A DNA stretch of 64,000 nucleotides from NCBI GenBank assembly GCA_903904005.1, contig CAIVAR010000139.1, positions 22,727-86,726 of the forward strand, read 5' to 3'. A program made the translations under genes and the position numbers. Shown one piece after another: positions 1 through 9,833 of this stretch. Under the pieces are notes generated by a model. It saw nothing but the letters and a program-made list of their open reading frames with translations, did no database searches and was not told where the DNA came from. The number at the start of each line of letters is the position of its first letter. The first letter of the stretch is position 1. Origin of the DNA: an uncultured Anaeromyxobacter sp. GTDB taxonomy: Bacteria; Myxococcota; Myxococcia; Myxococcales; Anaeromyxobacteraceae.

Positions 1-690
1 ACCAACTTGCTCGCCGAGGGCGTGTCGGCCGACCGCATCGTCGTCACCGGGAACACCGGGATCGACGCGCTGCTCGACGCCTCGGGACGATCCCCGCAGC
101 TGCCGGTCCCGATCGCCGAGGTGGACAGGCTCGTCCTCGTCACGCTGCACCGGCGCGAGAGCCTGGGCGCGCCCCTGCGGGGCGTGCTGGGCGCCATCCG
201 TGACGCCATCGCCGGCGTTCCCCGTGCGCGGGTCATCTGGCCCGTCCACCCCAATCCGCACGTGCGCCAGGCTGCCCAGGAGGTGCTCGGCGGCGTTTCC
301 GGCGTCCAGCTCGTGGAGCCGCAGGCCTACCTTCCCTTCGTCTCGCTCATGCAGCGGGCCGACGTCATCGTCACCGACTCGGGCGGCGTCCAGGAGGAGG
401 CTCCCACGTTCGGAGCGCCCATCCTGGTGGTGCGGGAGACGACCGAGCGCCCAGAGGGCGTCGACGCCGGGCTGGCCGAGCTGGTCGGTACCGATCCGGA
501 ACGGATCGCGCGCCGTCTCGGAACACTCCTGACCACATCGGTGCGCCGCGCACGGACGGTCAATCCGTACGGCGACGGCCGCGCCTCGATTCGCATTGCG
601 GATTCGCTGATCCAGCTGTTCGGCACGCGTCCTGCAAAGTACTCGACTGTTCCGGTCGTGACTCCAACCCATGCACTGAAGGTCGCCTGA
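1..690 (+). CDS. wecB: UDP-N-acetylglucosamine 2-epimerase, C-terminal part (5' end outside window)
   Basis: Non-hydrolysing UDP-GlcNAc 2-epimerase, which makes UDP-ManNAc for surface polysaccharide. The reading frame is open from base 1, so the gene starts upstream; about 229 residues of a usual 360-380 are present. Visible family signatures are the TGNTGIDAL segment, the LHRRES motif, the VHPNP motif and the TDSGGVQEEA nucleotide-binding stretch near the C-terminus. It is followed by one base and then a small STAS gene, and the next genes make UDP-GlcNAc-derived sugars, so it belongs to a polysaccharide operon. The family call is firm; the substrate is inferred from family and context. Confidence 0.93.
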   Translation, partial: TNLLAEGVSADRIVVTGNTGIDALLDASGRSPQLPVPIAEVDRLVLVTLHRRESLGAPLRGVLGAIRDAIAGVPRARVIWPVHPNPHVRQAAQEVLGGVSGVQLVEPQAYLPFVSLMQRADVIVTDSGGVQEEAPTFGAPILVVRETTERPEGVDAGLAELVGTDPERIARRLGTLLTTSVRRARTVNPYGDGRASIRIADSLIQLFGTRPAKYSTVPVVTPTHALKVA

Positions 691-691
691 C

Positions 692-1018
692 ATGAGCCCT
701 CCCGCCTACGCCGCCGCCCTCCCGATGCCCAGCGCCGCCCTCCCGATGCCCAGCGCCGCCCCCGCCGCCGCCGCCGCCTTCGCCGCAGGCGAGGTCGTGT
801 CGCTCGCCGGTGTGCAGAACCTCGACGCCGCGGTGCTCTCCTCGCTGGTCCGCACCCACGGCCGGGTCGCTCGCACCGGCAGAAAGATCCGGATCGTGAA
901 CGCCACCCCCGACGTCGCCCAGATGCTCAAGGACCTCGGCCTCTCCTGGATGCTCGAGGGGCGCCCGCTGCCGAACCTCGCGCCGGCCAACGAGCCGATG
1001 CGCCAGGTCGCAGCCTAG
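692..1018 (+). CDS. Short STAS-like (anti-sigma-factor-antagonist type) protein
   Basis: 108 residues. Residues 1-32 are an Ala/Pro/Met-rich tail containing a perfect 7-residue repeat (ALPMPSA twice). Residues 33-95 resemble the C-terminal half of a STAS domain: a NLDAAVLSSLVRTHGRV helix, then RKIRIVNATPDVAQMLKDLG. Canonical STAS antagonists carry a phosphorylatable Ser after the Asp (DSS/DSA); here D45 is followed by Ala-Ala, so kinase-dependent switching by SpoIIAB-type enzymes looks unlikely. The start is one base after the wecB stop, so it is co-translated. It is probably a regulatory or scaffolding partner of the polysaccharide operon; the function is not established. The family assignment is moderate because the domain is short. 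Confidence 0.6.
   Translation: MSPPAYAAALPMPSAALPMPSAAPAAAAAFAAGEVVSLAGVQNLDAAVLSSLVRTHGRVARTGRKIRIVNATPDVAQMLKDLGLSWMLEGRPLPNLAPANEPMRQVAA
716..757 (+). repeat. Perfect 21-bp tandem repeat, two copies, in frame
   Basis: Units 716-736 and 737-757 are identical and encode ALPMPSA twice in the N-terminal tail of the STAS-like protein. The period is a multiple of three, so a gain or loss of one unit would keep the frame. Confidence 0.9.
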
Positions 1019-1054
1019 TCGTCTCCCGTCGCCCAACGCCGCACTGGAGGAACG

Positions 1055-2455
1055 ATGTCCACCACCGTCGCAGCTCGAAGCCCGGTAACAGTCGCGAAGC
1101 CCCGGGTCGCGGGCGTGGAGGCGGTCGACGTCGCGCACGATCTCATGGCCCGGATCGAGGCCCGGACGGCCCGGATCGGGATCATCGGCCAGGGCTACGT
1201 CGGGCTCCCCCTGGCACTCGTCTTCGCCGAGGGCGGCTTCCCCGTGGTGGGCTTCGACGTCGACTCCCGCAAGGTGGAGGCCCTGGGGCGCGGCGAATCG
1301 TACATCAAGCACATCGGCCCGGAGCGGGTGGCCGAGGCCATCCACGGGGGGCGCTTCTCCGCCACCACCGATTTCGACGGTCTCCGCGCGTGCGACGTCA
1401 TCGTCATCTGCGTCCCCACGCCCCTCGGTCCGCACCGCGAGCCGGACAACTCGTACATCCACCGCACCGCTGAGGCGATCGCCCCGCGCCTCCGCCGCGG
1501 GCAGCTGGTGGTGCTCGAGTCGACCACCTATCCCGGAACGACCGACGGTGAGGTGCGCCCCATCCTCGAGAGGGGCGGGCTCCGCTGCCCCGAGGACTTC
1601 CTCCTCGCCTTCTCCCCCGAGCGGGAGGATCCGGGCAACGGGCGCTTCTCCACCCGTGCCATCCCCAAGGTGGTGGGCGGCGTGGACGGCCCCTCCACCG
1701 ACGCCGCGGTCGCGTTCTACGCCGCCGCCGTCGAGAAGGTGGTCCGGGTCTCGTCGGCCCGCGTGGCCGAGTCGTCGAAGCTCCTCGAGAACATCTTCCG
1801 TTCGGTGAACATCGCCCTCGTCAACGAGATGAAGGTGATCCTCGACGGGATGGGGATCGACATCTGGGAGGTCATCGAGGCCGCCAAGACCAAGCCCTTC
1901 GGCTTCATGCCCTTCTATCCCGGCCCCGGCCTGGGCGGGCACTGCATCCCCCTCGACCCCTTCTACCTCTCCTGGAAGGCCGCCGAGCACGGGCAGTGGG
2001 CCCGCTTCGTCGAGCTCGCGGGGGAGATCAACACCAGCATGCCGCGCCACGTGTGCGGCCGGATCGCCTCGGCCCTGAACGACGACGGGAAGGCGGTCCG
2101 CGGCTCCCGGATCCTGGTCCTGGGTCTCGCCTACAAGGCCAATGTCGACGACGACCGGGAGTCCCCCTCCTACGAGATCATCGAGCACCTTCAGGAGTCG
2201 GGCGCGACCGTGGACTTCTGCGACCCGCACTTCCCCGAGGCCCGCAAGGGGCGCAAGCACGACCTGACGCTGTCCTCCATCCCCGTGAGCGCGGAGCGCT
2301 TCGCAGAATACGACGCCGTGGTGGTCTCGACCGCCCACGACGTCTTCCGCAACGCCTCCCTGTTCGGGAAGGTGAAGCTCGTGGTGGACACGCGCAATCT
2401 CCTGGCTCCTCTCTTCCCGAACGGATCCCCGCCCTGCCGCCTGGTGAAGGCGTGA
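1055..2455 (+). CDS. wbpA: UDP-N-acetyl-D-glucosamine 6-dehydrogenase (WbpA/TviB type)
   Basis: Cytoplasmic NAD-dependent nucleotide-sugar dehydrogenase of the UDP-glucose/UDP-mannose dehydrogenase superfamily, converting UDP-HexNAc to the uronate. 466 residues, usual size. Features: Rossmann motif GIIGQGYVGLPLA, SFSPERxDPGN-type segment seen as FSPEREDPGNGRF, the PGPGLGGHCIPLDPFYL motif that includes the catalytic Cys, and a C-terminal UDP-binding domain with LGLAYKANVDDDRESP. GGAGG lies just before the ATG. The first 20 or so residues are an unusual low-similarity extension. Its stop overlaps the start of the next epimerase gene. WbpA versus a close relative cannot be decided by eye. Confidence 0.9.
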   Translation: MSTTVAARSPVTVAKPRVAGVEAVDVAHDLMARIEARTARIGIIGQGYVGLPLALVFAEGGFPVVGFDVDSRKVEALGRGESYIKHIGPERVAEAIHGGRFSATTDFDGLRACDVIVICVPTPLGPHREPDNSYIHRTAEAIAPRLRRGQLVVLESTTYPGTTDGEVRPILERGGLRCPEDFLLAFSPEREDPGNGRFSTRAIPKVVGGVDGPSTDAAVAFYAAAVEKVVRVSSARVAESSKLLENIFRSVNIALVNEMKVILDGMGIDIWEVIEAAKTKPFGFMPFYPGPGLGGHCIPLDPFYLSWKAAEHGQWARFVELAGEINTSMPRHVCGRIASALNDDGKAVRGSRILVLGLAYKANVDDDRESPSYEIIEHLQESGATVDFCDPHFPEARKGRKHDLTLSSIPVSAERFAEYDAVVVSTAHDVFRNASLFGKVKLVVDTRNLLAPLFPNGSPPCRLVKA

Positions 2456-3491
2456 GCCCCGCGCCCCTGCAGTTCCGGGTGGGGCCGCCCCGCACATGGC
2501 TCGTGACCGGCGGGGCCGGCTTCATCGGCTCCCACCTGGTCGAGCAGTTGCTCTCGCTCGGCCAGCACGTCCGCGTCCTCGACAACCTCTCCACCGGCCA
2601 CCGCGACAACCTGGACGAGGCGTCGGAGGTCGCGCCGGAGCGGTTCGAGTTCCTCGAGGGGGACATCCGAGAGCCGGCCGCGTGCCGCGCCGCCTGCGAG
2701 GGCGTGAGCGTGGTCCTGCACCAGGCCGCGCTGGGATCGGTTCCCCGCTCGATCCGGGACCCGGCCACGAGCCACGAGGTGAACGTCACCGGGTTCGTGA
2801 ACGTCCTCGACGCAGCGCGGAACGCCGGCGTGAAGCGGGTGGTCTACGCGAGTTCCAGTGCCGTCTACGGTGACCACCCGGGACTTCCCAAGGTGGAGGA
2901 CGCCACCGGTCGGCCCCTCTCCCCCTACGCCGCAACCAAGGCCGCCGACGAGCTCTACGCCCACGCCTTCTCGAACGCCTACGGCCTCGACACGGTCGGG
3001 CTCCGGTACTTCAACGTCTTCGGTCCGCGACAGGACCCGCGCGGCGCCTACGCGGCCGTGATCCCGCTCTGGTTCGACGGCCTCTTCGGCGGGGCCGCGC
3101 CCTTCCTGCACGGGGACGGCGAGACGAGTCGGGACTTCTCCTACGTGGGAAACGTCGTCCAGGCGAACCTCCTGGCCGCGACCACGTCCAATCCGTCCGC
3201 GCTCCGCACCGTCTACAACGTTGCGTGCGGGGACCGCACCACGCTCCGAGTCCTCTTCGAGATGATGCGGGAGGCTGCTGCCTCCCTCCATCCGGAGGCG
3301 GCCCGGGTGACGCTCGAGAACCGTCCGGCGCGTGCCGGCGACATCCGCCATTCCCACGCCGACATCGGCCGGGCCCGCGAGCGGCTCGGCTACGGCCCGA
3401 CCCACTCGCTGCGCCAGGGGCTGGCGGTCGCCGCGCCCTGGTACTTCGGACGGCTGGTCGGAGCGGGGCGTCGGGCCGGAGCCGTCGCAGC

Positions 3492-3495
<4 letters not shown>
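2452..3495 (+). CDS. wbpP: UDP-N-acetylglucosamine 4-epimerase-like NAD-dependent epimerase (WbpP/TviC type)
   Basis: Extended short-chain dehydrogenase/reductase of 347 residues that likely interconverts UDP-GlcNAc/GalNAc or the corresponding uronates. Motifs: TGGAGFIGSHLVEQLL (NAD binding), catalytic SSSAVYGD with Y-x3-K (YAATK), and the RYFNVFGPRQDP signature of WbpP/GalE relatives. The GTG start at 2452 overlaps the preceding stop (GTGA), the typical coupling of this operon. A longer open frame upstream is only a shadow of the dehydrogenase gene. The 3' end is convergent with the sigma-54 regulator and the two stop codons share the four bases CTAG. Confidence 0.9.
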
Positions 3496-5003
<1,508 letters not shown>

Positions 5004-5072
5004 GTCCCACCCTGGTGTGCACGTTGCGGGCCGAGTGCCCCGGGTCGGAACGATGGATGATTCCGGCACATT

Positions 5073-5127
5073 TGTGTTCCACGACCCGGTCAGTCCACAC
5101 CCGGGGTGCGTTCCGACTTGGAACACA
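5073..5127. promoter_or_regulatory. Inverted repeat TGTGTTCCA ... TGGAACACA in the divergent regulator/phosphorelay gap
   Basis: A 9-bp perfect inverted repeat (5073-5081 and 5119-5127) separated by 37 bp lies between the sigma-54 regulator gene and the divergent receiver gene. A nested TTCC/GGAA dyad sits at 5111-5123. GGAACAC also appears upstream of glmS (16564-16570). This is a candidate enhancer or operator, perhaps autoregulatory. Confidence 0.4.
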
Positions 5128-5180
5128 GGCCTCCGAATACCGCCTTCCGCCGTGGCGCGGAGCGTGCACTACGCCCCTTC

Positions 5181-5576
5181 ATGAACGGAAAGCGAATCCT
5201 CTACGTGGACGACGACGAGGCGATGCTGCGCATCGTGGCGGCCACGCTCCCGCGCCTGGCAGGGGTGGATGTGGTCACGGCTGCCACCGGAACCCACGCG
5301 CTGTCCCTGCTCGCCGGGGGACGGTTCGATCTCATCCTGCTCGACTACGAGCTGCCCGACTTCGACGGTGCCGACCTCTGCGCCGAGATCCGGATTCGGC
5401 TCGGCGCGTCCATCCCGGTGGTCTTCCTCTCCGGCCACGAGGACGGTCCCCAGCGCCACGCCGGCCTCGCCGCGGGCGCCAACGCCTTCCTCCCGAAGCC
5501 TTCTCCTCCCGCCGTCATCGCCGCCGGCATCGCGCCGCTGCTCCGCGCCAACGCCACGGCCGAGGTACTCCAATGA
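5181..5576 (+). CDS. Single-domain response regulator (receiver only)
   Basis: 131 residues, a lone CheY-like receiver domain with acidic pocket D10-D11-D12, phospho-acceptor D55 (LLDYELPD) and conserved K106 (LPKP). No output domain, so it probably passes phosphate to or from an HPt protein. The ATG at 5181 was preferred over an earlier in-frame ATG at 5106 because MNGKRILYVDDD is the normal receiver start. The stop overlaps the next ATG (ATGA), coupling it to an HPt gene and then a hybrid kinase. Confidence 0.9.
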   Translation: MNGKRILYVDDDEAMLRIVAATLPRLAGVDVVTAATGTHALSLLAGGRFDLILLDYELPDFDGADLCAEIRIRLGASIPVVFLSGHEDGPQRHAGLAAGANAFLPKPSPPAVIAAGIAPLLRANATAEVLQ

Positions 5577-5890
5577 CCAGCCGGATCGATCCCTACGTCG
5601 CCTACCGCCTCCAGCTCCTGCAGGAAGGGCAGACCCTGCGCTCCTTCTGGGAACAGCTCGGGCAGGGCGACCCGGAGGCACGTGAGCGGCTCGCGAAGTT
5701 CCTGCACCGTCTCCACGGGACCTCCGGGACCTACGGCTTCGATCGTGTCTCCGAGCTGGCCCGTTCCCTCCAGGATATCGTGGTGGCCCGGCCCCCCCGG
5801 ATCCTCGACGAGGCGCTGGTGGAGCCGCTTCTGGGGGCCCTCCTCGAGGCCTCGCTCGGGCAGGAGGCCACCGAGCCCGCGTCCCCGTAG
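5573..5890 (+). CDS. Histidine phosphotransfer (HPt) protein
   Basis: 105 residues. The helix segment HRLHGTSGTYGF matches the HPt signature H-x-L-K/H-G-x-S, giving H45 as the probable phospho-histidine. It is translationally coupled (ATGA overlap) to the receiver protein before it and followed after 22 bp by a hybrid kinase that carries its own C-terminal HPt, so this operon holds two phosphotransfer domains. The role as a relay intermediate is inferred from these motifs. Confidence 0.8.
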   Translation: MTSRIDPYVAYRLQLLQEGQTLRSFWEQLGQGDPEARERLAKFLHRLHGTSGTYGFDRVSELARSLQDIVVARPPRILDEALVEPLLGALLEASLGQEATEPASP

Positions 5891-5912
5891 CGGACGAGGG
5901 AGACGGACCACC

Positions 5913-8675
5913 GTGCGCGTCCCGCTCCAGAGGAACCTCAGGCAGCTGGCCGTGGCAGTCGTCACGGTCCTGCTGGCCCTGCTGTTCCGCTGGATCTTCT
6001 CGGGGATCCTCGGGAACCGCTTCCCTGCAGCGACCTTCTACCCGGCGGTCACGCTGGCGGCCCTCCTCGGCGGAGCGGTTGCCGGGATCCTCGCGGGCCT
6101 GTTCTCGACCGCAGCGCTCGTGTGGGTGAGCCCGCTCCTCACCGGCATCCCGTTCGTCGGCGACGCTGCGGAACGGATGGGCCTGGTCATCTTCCTGATC
6201 AACGGTGTGATCATCTCCGTCATCGCCGAACGACTCCACAGGGCACGTGCGGCGGAGCGTGAGGCGAGTGAGAGCGACCGGCGCCGTGCGGTTGAGCTTC
6301 GGCGGAGCCAGGAGCAGCTTGCCCTCGTGATGGAGGGGAGCTCCGACGGGTTCTACGACGTGGACTACCTGGCGCAGCGAATCATGGTCAGCGCCCGCTA
6401 CAGGGAGATCATCGGCCGCCCGGAGCTCCCGGACCAGATCCCCCTGGGCGATCTCGGGGGCTTCATCGAACCCAGCCACCTGCCCGAGATCCGCGCCTCC
6501 ATGGAGGAGCTGAGCACCGGAGCCAAGGACCGCTTCTCCTGGGAGTACCGGGTCCGGATGCCTGGCGGTGGCCTCCGCTGGGTGCAGGTCCGTGGAAAGG
6601 TGGTGGCGCGGGACCCGGGCGGGAGGGCCCTGCGCGTCTCCGGGACCCTCACCGACATCGAGGAGCGGATGGTGGCTGCGGAGGCACTCCGGGAGAAGGA
6701 GGCGCAGTTCCGCGCCTACTTCCAGGCGCCCAACGTCGGCATCGCCATCACCAGCCCGGAGAAGGGCTGGCTCGAGGCGAACGACGCCATCTGCGCGATG
6801 CTCGGCTACACGCGGGATGAGCTCCGGAAGCTGACCTGGCTCGAGCTCACCCACCCGGACGACGTGGCGGACGACGTGGCGGAGTTTGAGCGGCTCATGG
6901 CCGGGAAGATCGACCGCTACTCCCTGGACAAGCGGTTCCGGCGCAAGGACGGGATCTTCGTCTGGACCATGCTGTCGGTGAGCTGCGTCCGGAACCAGGA
7001 CGGCACGGTGAAGTACTCGGTGGCCATCCTGAAGGACATCGGCCGGAGGAAGCGGGTCCAGCTGGAACTCGCGGGGGCCAAGGAGGCGGCCGAGCAGGCC
7101 TCGCGGGCCAAGTCCGAGTTCCTGGCCAACATGAGCCACGAGATCCGGACCCCGTTGAACGGGGTCATCGGGATGCTCTCCCTGGCGCTCCGGACAGACC
7201 TCACACCGGTCCAGCGGGAGTACGTCCAGACCGCTGCCAACTCGGCCGAATCCCTGCTCCACGTGCTCTCCGACATCCTCGACCTCTCGAAGATCGAGGC
7301 CGGGAAGCTGGACCTGGAGTCGGTGCCGTTCTCGGTGGCCGCGCTCGTCGACCGGGTCACCCGCCCGATCGCGGCCCGGGCCGCGCAGAAGGGGCTCCGC
7401 TTCGACTGCCGGGTGGCGCCGGGCACCGTCGACGACCTGGTGGGCGACCCCTGGCGGATCGGGCAGATCCTGAACAACCTGCTCTCCAACGCGGTGCGCT
7501 TCACCGAGCGCGGGTCCGTGGAAATCGACGTGTCCGCGGTCGAGGCGAGCCCCGGCATCGCCGAGCTCGTGTTCAACGTCCGGGACACGGGGATCGGGAT
7601 CGAACCCAACCGGATCCGGCAGATCTTCGAGCCCTTCTCGCAGGCGGACGGCTCCATCACCCGGCGGTTCGGCGGGACGGGGCTGGGGCTCGCCATCTGC
7701 AGGGAGCTGGCGGATCGGATGGGCGCCTGCGTGGGGGTGGAGAGCGTCCTCGGGAAGGGGAGCACCTTCCGGATGGTGGGGAGGCTGCCGGTGAGCAGCG
7801 TGCCGGCCGAGACCGGCGCCGCCACCACCGGCGGAACGGTGGCGCCGGCGAGGACCCCTCGCAAGGTCCTGCTCGCCGAGGACAACCCGGTGAACCGGCT
7901 GCTCGCGGTCCGGCTGCTGACCGAGGCGGGGCACACCGTGGTGACGGCGGAGAACGGTCGGGAGGCACTCGACCGGATGGCGGAAGGAGGGTTCGACGTG
8001 GTCCTCATGGATCTCCAGATGCCGGTGATGGGCGGGATCGAGGCGATGGAGCGGATCCGGGCCGCGGAGAAGGAGACCGGGACCCACGTGACCCTGGTGG
8101 CCCTCACCGCCCAGGCGATGAGCGGCGACCGCGAGCGGTGCCTGGCCGCGGGGGCAGACCACTACCTGGCGAAGCCCTACTCCCCGAAGGCGCTCGAGGC
8201 AGCCGTGTCCGGCGCGGTCCACCTGGCCTCCGGCGACACCGCCATCCGGTCCAGGGCCGAGCCGGCCTTCGGGGCCTGCCGGACCTGCCGGAACGAGGGG
8301 TTCGATGGGTGCCCTCGCCGCATCGACCGGCAGCCACTCGACCTGGCCCGCGCCCTCGCCACCTGTGGCGACGACGAGCAACTCCGCCGGGATGTGACCC
8401 GCGAGATGCTCGCAACCCTTCCGGCGGAGCGATCCGCCCTGGCGGCGGCCGTAGTGGCCGGTGATGGAGCCGCGGTGGCCCGCGCCGCCCACAAGCTGAA
8501 GTCGTCGCTGGCAGCGCTCGGGGCCATCCCGGCCGGTGAGTCGGCCTCGGTCCTGGAGCACGCGGCCCGTGCCGGGGACGAGCGGGTGGCCGGCCTCGCC
8601 GATCGGTTCTCGTGCGAACTCGACCGTGCCGCGGAGGCCCTCGCCGCTTCCATCGGGGTCGGGCCGGGCACATGA
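5913..8675 (+). CDS. Membrane hybrid sensor histidine kinase (DUF4118-PAS-PAS-HisKA-HATPase-REC-HPt)
   Basis: 920 residues from the GTG at 5913, preceded by GAGGGAGACGGA; the frame runs further upstream but has no domain there. Order: three or four hydrophobic segments (about residues 10-105, DUF4118/KdpD-like, FYPAVTLAALLGG), two PAS/PAC modules (about 130-390), HisKA with phospho-His H409 in MSHEIRTPLNGVIGM, HATPase with FGGTGLGLAIC, a receiver domain with D700 (LMDLQMP), and an HPt domain with H860 (AAHKLKSSLAALG). A Cys cluster C789-x2-C792-x7-C800 sits between receiver and HPt. It is an inner-membrane phosphorelay kinase; its stop overlaps the next glycosyltransferase start, linking sensing to polysaccharide genes. 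Confidence 0.92.
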   Translation: MRVPLQRNLRQLAVAVVTVLLALLFRWIFSGILGNRFPAATFYPAVTLAALLGGAVAGILAGLFSTAALVWVSPLLTGIPFVGDAAERMGLVIFLINGVIISVIAERLHRARAAEREASESDRRRAVELRRSQEQLALVMEGSSDGFYDVDYLAQRIMVSARYREIIGRPELPDQIPLGDLGGFIEPSHLPEIRASMEELSTGAKDRFSWEYRVRMPGGGLRWVQVRGKVVARDPGGRALRVSGTLTDIEERMVAAEALREKEAQFRAYFQAPNVGIAITSPEKGWLEANDAICAMLGYTRDELRKLTWLELTHPDDVADDVAEFERLMAGKIDRYSLDKRFRRKDGIFVWTMLSVSCVRNQDGTVKYSVAILKDIGRRKRVQLELAGAKEAAEQASRAKSEFLANMSHEIRTPLNGVIGMLSLALRTDLTPVQREYVQTAANSAESLLHVLSDILDLSKIEAGKLDLESVPFSVAALVDRVTRPIAARAAQKGLRFDCRVAPGTVDDLVGDPWRIGQILNNLLSNAVRFTERGSVEIDVSAVEASPGIAELVFNVRDTGIGIEPNRIRQIFEPFSQADGSITRRFGGTGLGLAICRELADRMGACVGVESVLGKGSTFRMVGRLPVSSVPAETGAATTGGTVAPARTPRKVLLAEDNPVNRLLAVRLLTEAGHTVVTAENGREALDRMAEGGFDVVLMDLQMPVMGGIEAMERIRAAEKETGTHVTLVALTAQAMSGDRERCLAAGADHYLAKPYSPKALEAAVSGAVHLASGDTAIRSRAEPAFGACRTCRNEGFDGCPRRIDRQPLDLARALATCGDDEQLRRDVTREMLATLPAERSALAAAVVAGDGAAVARAAHKLKSSLAALGAIPAGESASVLEHAARAGDERVAGLADRFSCELDRAAEALAASIGVGPGT

Positions 8676-9796
8676 CCCCGGACCTCCCGCGCGCTCCGCT
8701 GCTCCTCGTCCACGACGAGAGCCCGGGCCTGGGCGGGTCGATCACGAGCCTGGGGGCCCTCGTTCCGTTCCTCCGGCGGTCCGGCTGGCGCGTCGAGGTG
8801 GCGGCGCTGCAGCCGGAGGGCTGGAAAGGGGAGGGGATCTCTCCCCACCTCCTGCCCCGCCGCGGCGAACGGATCGAGGGGACGGCCTACTTCGCCCGGG
8901 AATCGGTCCGTGCGCTCGACCTCCGGTCGCTGTGCCGGACCCTCCAGCCCGACGTGCTGCTCGCCAACAACGGCCCTGTCGCCAACCTCTCGACCCACCT
9001 GGCCGGTCGCCTCCTCGGGGTCCCCGTGGCCCAGTACGTCCGCGGTCCGTTCCACCCGTCTCGCCTGGCCGGCCGGGTCCTGCGCAGTGCCGCCGCGATC
9101 TTCACGGTGGGGGACGAAGCCACCCGGCAGGTGGCCGCGACGGGGCGCACGGCCCCGGAGCAGATCGACGAGGGGCTCGACCCGGGCCGCTGGCCCGCCC
9201 CGCACGATCCCTTCGCTCGGGACTGGCTCTGGAACTCCGCGCTGGTGGGCTGGAAGGGACTTCCCCTGCTCCTCGAGGCCTACCGACGGGTCGGGGCCGA
9301 AGCGCCCAGACTCCATGTCTGCTACGCGGCGCACCCGGCCGGCCATCCCGACGCCGTCGTGCCACCGGCCCACGTCCCGCAGGGTGTGACCCTGCACCCT
9401 TCGCCGGACGACCTCGCCGCCATCCGCTCCCGTTGTCTCGTCTACGTCCACACCGCCCTGCGCCCCGAGCCCTTCGGCCGCTCGCTGCTCGAGGCCATGG
9501 CGGCCGGCCTCTGTCCGGTGGTCCCGCACGCGGGGACGCCCGGGAAGCTCGTCCGGCACCTCGAGAACGGGCTCTCCTATCCGCCGGGATCGGTCGAGGG
9601 GCTCACGGGCGAACTGCGGCGTGCAGCCCGTGACCCCGACCTGTGCGCGCGGCTCGGCGCGCGTGCGGCGCTGGACGCGAGGGCCTACCGGGCCGACCGG
9701 GTGTTCCAGCCCGTCCTGGCCGTACTGGAACGGATCCGCTCCGAACGGGTCGCGCGGACCGTTCCGATCCGGAACGAAATGGCCACGGAGGAGTGA
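8672..9796 (+). CDS. Glycosyltransferase (GT-B, family 4-like)
   Basis: 374 residues. GT-B features: a glycine-rich N-terminal loop (SPGLGGSITSLGALVPFLRR), a C-terminal half with the donor-site motif EPFGRSLLEAMAAGLCPVVPHAGTPG in the E-x7-E position, and an N-terminal Rossmann-like VLLANNGPVANLSTHLAG segment. It is probably cytoplasmic or membrane-associated and adds a sugar to a lipid-linked glycan; the sugar and acceptor are unknown. The ATG at 8672 overlaps the stop of the hybrid kinase (ATGA), which is why the longer in-frame start at 8612 was not used. Confidence 0.85.
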   Translation: MTPDLPRAPLLLVHDESPGLGGSITSLGALVPFLRRSGWRVEVAALQPEGWKGEGISPHLLPRRGERIEGTAYFARESVRALDLRSLCRTLQPDVLLANNGPVANLSTHLAGRLLGVPVAQYVRGPFHPSRLAGRVLRSAAAIFTVGDEATRQVAATGRTAPEQIDEGLDPGRWPAPHDPFARDWLWNSALVGWKGLPLLLEAYRRVGAEAPRLHVCYAAHPAGHPDAVVPPAHVPQGVTLHPSPDDLAAIRSRCLVYVHTALRPEPFGRSLLEAMAAGLCPVVPHAGTPGKLVRHLENGLSYPPGSVEGLTGELRRAARDPDLCARLGARAALDARAYRADRVFQPVLAVLERIRSERVARTVPIRNEMATEE

Positions 9797-9804
9797 GATC
9801 GGGC

Positions 9805-9819
9805 TGGCGCGGCTCTTGA
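9805..9819 (+). promoter_or_regulatory. Possible sigma-54 (-24/-12) promoter
   Basis: TGGCGCGGCTCTTGA matches TGGCAC-N5-TTGC at most positions with the required 10-bp GG-to-G spacing, but the last base of the -12 element is A rather than C. It would start transcription next to the ATG of the large secreted protein. A near-identical element lies upstream of glmS. Confidence 0.3.
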
Positions 9820-9833
9820 AGGAGAGCCCCTCC

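Noticed and set aside
716..757. CRISPR-like repeat
   Set aside because: Only two adjoining 21-bp copies without spacers, in frame within a gene.
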